A stretch of DNA of 64,000 bases from Ceratodon purpureus (Eukaryota > Streptophyta > Bryopsida > Pseudoditrichales > Ditrichaceae), in assembly GCA_014871385.1 (NCBI GenBank), contig CM026426.1, forward strand, positions 107,241,789 through 107,305,788. The letters run 5' to 3'. Positions 57,715 to 64,000 of the stretch are shown in pieces; the first letter of the stretch is position 1; each line of letters begins with the position of its first letter. The translations under genes were made by a program, and so were the position numbers. The notes beneath the pieces were generated by a model. It did no database searches. It was not told where the DNA came from and worked only from the letters and a program-made list of their open reading frames with translations.

Positions 57715-59016
57715 GCATCCTCCCTCTCTCCATGCAGTGCTATCTTGATGTCTTGTTGTTTGATGGTCATCATCATGATCAACACGCCTCTCTCTCTCGG
57801 AAGTTTGATGGTGATCAGCATGTTGAGCAAGCTACTCTGAACATTTCGATTTTGCTTTGACAGGTGCTTGGTGTAGGTAGTCAGGTTGTGGTTGCCTTGA
57901 TTGGTATGGTTGTTGTTCCTGCCTGGAGCTCGTCTCGGACTTAAAGCAGCAGCGGCTTCCTATGGTTTGTTGGTGGTGTTGTTGACTTGTTGTTTGAGAA
58001 CTCTGTGGTTTGAGGTTGGAGCTGTAGCATCAAGCTTGCTATTTGGAGCTATAGCTGTTCAGGTGGTGAAATTTTGCTGATGTATTGCTATGCCGATGTG
58101 TTGTTGTGTTGATGTGCCTATCTGTTCAAAAATTCCATAGGTGCTTGGTTCACGTTGCTGTCGTGGTTGCTTGAAGTTGCGGTTGCTTGAGCTAGGCTTG
58201 ATGTTGCAGTGTAGGCCTTGATGTTGCAGCGTAGGCCTTGATGTTGCAACGTAGGCCTTGATGTTGCAACGTAGGGCTTGATGTTGCAACGTTGTAGCTG
58301 ATGTATTGTTGCAGCTGTTGTATGGTTGCAGCTGATGTAATATGGTTGCAACTCTTGTTGCAGTTGTTGTTTGGTTGTGGCTGTTGTGTAAGTGTAGCTG
58401 ATGTATGGTTGCAACTCCAGTTGTAGCTGTGGTGCTTAACAGCGAAGGGAGTGGTTGGTAGCCTCAGGAACGGGGAAAGTTCGTATGTGAGCGGAGAGCT
58501 GAGAGCAGAGAATGTAGAGCAGAGAATTGACATTTAGCCAAATTTTCAAAAGTAAAGTAGACCCTACGACCGAGGAAAAATACTAAAAAAAGTTATTATT
58601 TTCTTACTTTCTTTAGTAAAGGGGTGTATTTCCGTGGAATTCTGGGTTATTACTGGTAAAAACTTTTTACGTTTGTTATTAAAGGTACAAATTAGGGCTG
58701 ATGACAAGATGAGGTCATGCATACAATCCTTTAAATTTGGTCCCTTATCGGATGTAGATACGAGTATTCCATGGGCTCATGTCTTTAGATCACAACAGTA
58801 AAAAATTTCCATTGGATAATTTAAATAATTATAGAAAAACGAATTTCAGAAAAGGTAAAAATGAAGGTCCGATATCTTCGTGGAATATTTCAAAGTTTGT
58901 ATACAATAATGGAGCTGCGGAAACCAAGATGTATACCATGTCAAAGTGCTTGTCTTCATCGTAGATTTTCGGTCTTTAGATAAGAGCACTACTAGCTTAA
59001 GTGTCAAGCAACAATC
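57715..59016. other. Low-complexity and intergenic DNA
   Basis: From 57840 to 58440 the plus strand is rich in GTTG/GATGTT motifs and grades into the 20-bp tandem array. From 58530 to 59016 the sequence is AT-rich with no gene seen. Confidence 0.5.
58196..58295. repeat. 20-bp tandem repeat, 5 copies
   Basis: CTTGATGTTGCAACGTAGGC-type units repeat five times. Degenerate relatives (GTTGCAGCTGATGTA) continue to about 58430. The His/Asn/Gln-rich minus-strand frames here derive from the repeat. Confidence 0.85.
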
Positions 59017-59024
59017 TATATAAA
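59017..59024 (+). promoter_or_regulatory. TATA box for the F-box-like pseudogene
   Basis: TATATAAA lies 86 bp before the ATG at 59110, a normal plant core-promoter spacing. Confidence 0.45.
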
Positions 59025-59109
59025 CCTTGGCAGACGTCCTTGACGTTGTTTTAGGTGAATGATTTCTATAGAACTTAACCTTGTTCTTGTTAGGTAGTTG
59101 TTTGAAGGT

Positions 59110-59622
59110 ATGGGCGATTCATTTGAGGTCGTTGCTTGTGAAACGATTTTACAGGATTTGCTTAAGCGGATGGCGGATGGGCCTAACCCCTGGGATCATA
59201 TAGGTGGTAGTACAATGTAGGCTTGGACTCCTTCGACGGAAATCACGTTTGAAGACGTCGAGAACGCTTGTATTGTGTCGAAGCTGTGGAAGCGTGAGAT
59301 TGACAGCAGTCCTGAATACGCATGCCTTAGGCTAGCGAGGTAGGATTACTTTTTGTACAGGGGTCGCCATTGGAGTCGAAAGGACAAATATGAAGCTAAT
59401 TGGTCCAACATCAACTGGAATGTTTTTTGGAGTTCTTGGACACTTGCAAATCCAATTTACAACAAGTGGTTAGAGACAATGTCCCTTAGAAAACTTAGTT
59501 GCCTTGAGTTAGATTAGTTGAGGTCATTGCTAAGGGCCAATGGGAATCAGGTCTTGGATGTGCACGAAGGAGAGAAAATTTCTCCGAGAGATGGTATCTG
59601 GATCTCTCCGAAGAACAGATAA
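59110..59622 (+). pseudogene. F-box-like pseudogene, three in-frame TAG codons
   Basis: A 171-codon frame starts MGDSFEVVACETILQDLL and ends at TAA 59620, interrupted only by TAG at 59218, 59341 and 59515. Between them the sequence is clearly protein-like: FEDVENACIVSKLWKREI, SSPEYACLRLAR, YRGRHWSRKDKY, WTLANPIYNKWLETMSL, VLDVHEGEKISPRDGIW. The start plus VSKLWKREI resembles an F-box (substrate adaptor of SCF ubiquitin ligases) in which a conserved Leu-rich helix precedes V-C-K-x-W. There are no frameshifts and no introns, so decay is recent. F-box assignment is tentative. Confidence 0.55.
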
Positions 59623-59750
59623 CATGGCTATGTTAATGTGAAATGTTGTTGATTAATAAAGAAAGTAATTACAATATTCTATATATTTTGAGCATTTCAA
59701 TTGTAACAATTCATTGTTCACGTTAGTGTTTTCTAGTTTTCTGGATACAA

Positions 59751-62700
59751 TTAGCTAAAAGATGATGTAGCCATATACGGTTTGAGAATGGCGTTGAATA
59801 TGGCTTCGTCATCCTCAAAAGCTATAATATGACAACCAGTAGCCTGGCAAGCCTTGAAAGAGGCCCCTGAAACTCAAAGCGTAGCGAAGAAGTGAGAAAC
59901 TCTAGAAAAAATGAGAGGAATAATTATGCAGACACATATAATGAATGGTTACTTGTTCCTGCACACTAATCGGTTCTGGATTCACGTCTTCATTCCTGGT
60001 GGCGAGCCGCCATCTAATTTTTCCTTCCAAACGAAGAAATCCCAGATGATAAATGGTAACCTCAACATTACCGAGAGTGATGCCATTTTCAACTTCACCG
60101 ATGTGGAATCACAACAAATGGATGGGGATGTTCCGTAGAGAGAAGCAAGGGAGAAAGCCACTGAGATGATGCGGAGCATAATTGGTGAGCTGTCTAAGCC
60201 CAACGACATAGTCCTTGTAAAGCACAAAGACACTAGCCTTAGCTTCTTCGAGAATCTCCGTAGCCAGATTTTGATCATTGTTGTAGATAATGCAGAGAGC
60301 ACCATCATTCTACAAGTAACGACTTGCAAAATTGAAGATGTCGTACAAATAATCTGCATAACAAGAGTTCCAAGCTGGAATGACGGTGGCGGATCGGAAA
60401 CAGGAAGGACGGGAAGATTCTCAGGGATGTCGACAATGATGAAGTCGAAACCTAAATGGTTCTCTTCTTTGCATCGGTCCGGAACTTCGTTTTGGCGGCC
60501 AGCTCCAAACTTGAGGAAATCAGACTGCAGAATTAGACGATATAAAATTGATAGAAGTGGATATATCCAAGAAATGTCTAAAGAACGAAACATACCTTGT
60601 GAATGAAGTCTTGAGCCTTGATCCATTCTGGGTCGCCACCCTTGTCAGAGAGCTTCTTATTATGCTGCAATAACAAATCTACAGATGAGTTAAAGACGGA
60701 AACATGTGTGGAAAGCAAAGTTCCAGCGGAAGAGGTGGGTTGAGGAAACTATTTCGCCTTCCTCTGCTCAATGAGACTTCTGGTGATCTTGGAAGCACTT
60801 ATGGATGAAGGCGCATTTGCAGTGGTCAAAGATGACTTGGGGACGTCTGTAGTTGGAGAAGCATTGGGTGTCTCTTTCCCTGGTGCAGAAGACTCCGCCC
60901 AAGTATCCTGTGAGGCATGGGACTTCGAACCTAGAGTTCGCAGTCGCCGCGCTCTCCCTCTCTTCGATTGAGGTGCCGATGATTGATCCTACAGACCTTC
61001 GGCCTCATCTGAACCGTCCCCAGAATCCTTGGTAACCGCCGATCCTCCATCAAGTTCAGATTTGAGCTCCACTTCTGACTCAATAACGAAGCCACAAATG
61101 CAATCGAGGTACCAACAACCAGCTTCTAAGTGCTGCGATTTGTACCTCTTCAACTACTGAGGAGTATAGATACACTGGTCGGAGCCTCTCTGAATCCACG
61201 CTGCGAAGTACTTGGGGAGCTTCTCAAGGGCAATTGCACCTTTTGAAAGCAGCTCTCTCTTGAAGTACCTAATCAAGTTCAACTGCCATAGATCAGAATC
61301 ATTCTATTAACATTGAATAAAAGGAAAAAGCAAATGGAATACGAGGATGTGATTCATACTTGTCATACCAGTATGTCACACGCTTGACAACATCTGCAGC
61401 TCCCGGGAATTTGGAAAAATCAGACTTCTTATCGAAAGCCTTATCTGCGCGGGTACCAAGAAATGTGGGGAATGCCTTCTCTCAAAGGAGAATACGCCAA
61501 CTCTCCACATATGCATCGGGCCGCAGCACTCCCAGGAAAGACTTCCACTTGATGACAAGGTTCACAGTCTTACAGATGTCATCAAACTCCCGGGTAACAG
61601 CTTCTTCTAGCTGCAACACAAAGGTAAAGTTGTTGAGGTGAAGATTGATAAGGGACAAAGAATGAGTGCATGTAGTGTTCACTACAAAGTTTGAAGGTAC
61701 TATACCCCTGCCCATGTTAAAGGGATTTTTTGCCTTTTTACCTAGGAGCAGTAACAGTAAACTGCTAGGAGCAGTAAAACAGTTAGGAGCAGTAAAACAG
61801 TTAGGAGCAGTAAAACAGTTAGGAGCAGTAAAACAGTTAGTTACTGCGGATTTCTTAGTTACTGCGTTTTGGATGAAGTTTTGATAGTCGGATGAAAAAT
61901 TGACTTGGATGAAAAACGGACAGCGGATGACGACGGCTAGGGTTTGGGGGGGGGTTAGTGAAGAGTGAGGGTGGCGGCTCTCACTCTCTCTCACTCTCTT
62001 GCAGAGTTTTGTGTGGCTATGGGGATTAGAAAGTAATGTTAGGAAGTTAGGAAGATTGAGGGACGGGGCAGGACTGATTGGAGCAGTATTGCTTGTATGG
62101 GACAGACTTTAATGCTGAAAGTAGAGCCTTTTGAATACATTGGAGTGTGTGTAATGATTACTAGGGATTTGAGGGAAATGGGGTGTTGGGTAGTTGCATT
62201 GATAGCATTTGAATGGAGCAGGGGCTGAATCTATTGGGTACAGTTTAAGAGCAGAAGCGTTAGAAGCAGCAAGTGAATGGTAGTGTTAATTTTTGTGGGT
62301 TTCCTTTTTGCTTGAAACAATAGACTTAGCTTTTGAAGGGTGAAGCTAAATCACCCATTAACAGCCCAGAATGCTGCCTTGTTCAACCAGGGGTCGAGGT
62401 CGCCCTCCTCAAATTCTGGGGGCAGAAATCTGTAAGATTGTCGTGAACTAGGTGAAGAGTTCCACCACCTCAGCCAATGCGCTTTGAATTTGGCATCCAC
62501 AGCTGCAGGAACAATCTTTTGAAGCTTCTCCACTGTCATCTCGGGCTTGGCAAAATCACTGTAATGCCGATTGATCTGGGAAACGTACATTTCATACAAA
62601 ATAAGATGAATTTTTTAAAATTACAATACTTATGGATGAACTAAAGTAGAAATGTCAACCAACTCACCTCCGCGAGGAAGTCATCACCGTTTTTGGGATT

Positions 62701-63765
62701 GGCAATGGCCAAGTACCTTGTGAAGTCCTTCTTCTTAATGGTGTCGACCATGCTGTTTGAAGCCGGAGTCATGGTATCCCAAACACCAGTCGTAGTTTGG
62801 TCTTCAGTGGCTGTTTTCTCCTTATAGAGTCTAGCAGCTTTGTCAGAAGCAGCCACAATTTCTTGCTGGGAAACAGAGGTATTATTTTGTGAGTTTACAA
62901 AGCAGCGCAAATCAATTATCGAATAAAAGCGTGTGGGAGGGATGGACAAGTGCTTACACGATAAAGAAACGCGATGAAGACTTTGCTTGGCAAGGTAAAC
63001 CACGATGGAATAGATGGTTTCTAATTCAAAGACAATTGATACTTCTCTGGTGTGAGCAGATCCTTGAATTCCTCCAATTTCATCACACCAAAGGAGCGAA
63101 TACGAAAAAGTTTTGCCGAAAGATTACTCTTCACGTGATCATTTTCTGTAGACCTGTACGAATAGATGGTAGTTAATAAAATGCATAAAGTACAAGTTGA
63201 AGCAGCTTACAAGAAGTGTGGACAAAAATGAGGGAGTAAATTTTTACCCGTTGATGTCGTGCATGGCATGAAGAAGGTTTCCCACATGATCGCGTGGGTC
63301 AAGAACAATGCAATGCACGGAGATGTGCCATGCTGGATCTTTGCTGTGATGATTGTTGATATGTCTAAACCATGCGGCGAGGCGATGGTTACCTTCCCAG
63401 ACATAGAACAGCTTCCCAGAGAACTCCTTCCAATCTGAGTCGGCCAATAACTCATCTTCAAAAGCATCGTTCACTTTTAGCCAACAAGGGCTCCACTCAG
63501 CCTTGATCTCTTCAATGACATCGGCTGTCTTCTCTTCGTGGTTGTACATGGAAATGTACATGACACAGTCTCCATCTCTATAGCCTTTGACTCTCGCTCC
63601 AAATGTTGAACTCCCATTTCTCCTATAGGTCTCACTTTTGCCATTGAGAGCATCCTGCACAGGGGAACTAGGATACGGGACTTTCTCTTTAGGAGTATTC
63701 AAAGGTTGTTGATACGCCTATGGAGTCCACTTCGTGTTGTTTCCGATGTACCAATTCACTCTCCA
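59751..63765 (-). pseudogene. ParB-like / beta-class DNA methyltransferase-like multi-exon gene, disrupted
   Basis: Proposed exons, in transcript order: 63248-63765, 62958-63153, 62668-62865, 62355-62575, 61360-61610, ~60750-61282, 60596-60664, ~59907-60524, 59751-59866. The first exon reads YIGNNTKW, then GKLFYVWEGNHRLAAWFRHI and WHISVHCIVLDPRDHVGNLL; GNHRLAAW matches the ParB G-x-H-R-x-x-A motif. Middle exons (KAHWLRWWNSS, YFKRELLSKGAIALEKLPKY, CWYLDCICGFV) have no assigned fold. The end has LGFDFIIVDIPE (motif IV position, DPPY replaced), FASRYL-NDGALCIIY, and the last exon GASFKACQATGCHIIAFEDD (motif I), the IV-then-I order of beta-class amino-methyltransferases. Stops: TAG at 63718, 63021, 61154, 60989 and 60310; TGA at 61482; one frameshift near 60410. 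More exons may lie beyond the window. Confidence 0.55.
61765..61836. repeat. 18-bp tandem repeat, 4 copies, in intron
   Basis: TTAGGAGCAGTAAAACAG repeats four times (first copy starts CT) within the intron between exons at 62355 and 61610. The surrounding 61690-62030 region has further TTACTGC and GGATGA motifs and may be a small insertion. Confidence 0.85.
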
Positions 63766-64000
63766 CTGCATTTGTCAAATCAGTAGGACAAGATGGCGCT
63801 GGCAACAGATCCTGTGTTTGAGTTACCTGTCGAAAGTCATACATTTTTAGACTTGATTTCAAGACAAGGATCGTAAGAAAATATACAATTTTAAAGAAGA
63901 ATATAACAATTTCTTCTCGTAGTGAAACATCTTCTTTGAAAACCCAATCATTAGCAGCAGAAATAAGTAGTACAGAGGCCACTATGTACGTGGTGCACGC
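63766..64000 (-). other. Window edge: intron or upstream exon of the ParB-like gene
   Basis: An open minus-strand stretch (63982-63689) has another possible acceptor, GACTTTCGACAG, at 63827, but its frame differs from the ParB-like exon. It cannot be decided here whether the gene starts in this window. Confidence 0.3.

Noticed and set aside
53990-61930. Shared GGATGA/TTTTGGAT motifs near 5860, 54050 and 61890 as one repeat family
   Set aside because: The motifs are too short and low-complexity to prove common origin, and no aligned flanks were found.
59110-63765. Reassigned genetic code with TAG read as Gln
   Set aside because: In-frame TAGs at Gln positions suggested it, but the 1301-codon LRR gene has no internal TAG, uses TAG as its terminator and uses CAA/CAG for Gln. 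Decayed frames also contain TGA, TAA and frameshifts. Methylation-driven mutation explains the pattern.

Overview
This is nuclear DNA of a land plant. The evidence is GT-AG introns, Tourist-like and Stowaway-like MITEs, two Ty3/gypsy retrotransposons of a plant Tat-like type, captured plant gene exons and a secreted plant-style leucine-rich-repeat (LRR) protein gene. The species cannot be named from sequence alone. A Dualen-like LINE and an intron-bearing ParB/DNA-methylase-like gene would fit a seedless plant such as a bryophyte or lycophyte better than a flowering plant, but that is inference.

Layout. 1-2.4 kb: purine/pyrimidine microsatellite, a foldback Mutator-like element with 9-bp target duplications and a Tourist-like MITE. 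2.4-6.7 kb: AT-rich DNA with a degenerate CCCATCAT array, a short minisatellite and a Stowaway-like MITE. 6.7-15.7 kb: LTR retrotransposon A (+ strand), decayed. 17.5-26.9 kb: the only apparently intact gene, a 23-exon minus-strand gene reconstructed as 1301 aa, encoding an LRR protein whose 2.4-kb exon 14 is an array of about 46 Asn-Phe-Thr/Pro units. 27-28 kb: its upstream region, with a ~120-bp tandem repeat carrying splice donors and a 60-bp minisatellite (8 copies, 7 identical). 28.5-34.2 kb: a cluster of Helitron-like elements (minus strand), two of which carry 5' exons of host genes (RIC1-like and SSRP1-like). 34.2-37.2 kb: tandem repeats, a MITE and a possible SINE. 37.2-54.2 kb: a decayed LINE (minus strand) split by the 9.2-kb LTR retrotransposon B (minus strand, perfect 5-bp target duplication). 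54.3-58.5 kb: Gag-like and low-complexity reading frames. 59.1-59.6 kb: an F-box-like pseudogene. 59.75-64 kb: a multi-exon minus-strand pseudogene with an N-terminal ParB-like domain and a C-terminal beta-class amino-methyltransferase-like domain, possibly continuing past the window edge.

How parts relate. The window is a gene-poor island where elements insert into one another (LTR-B into the LINE, Helitrons end to end). Decayed frames are broken mainly by TAG codons, as expected from deamination of methylated CAG (CHG) sites. The LRR gene, with 1301 uninterrupted codons across 22 introns, stands out as under constraint. The strongest candidates for something undescribed are the N-glycosylation-sequon array in the LRR protein, the ParB-methylase gene, the LINE with both APE-type and restriction-like endonuclease domains, and the conserved extra 3' ORF shared by the two gypsy elements.
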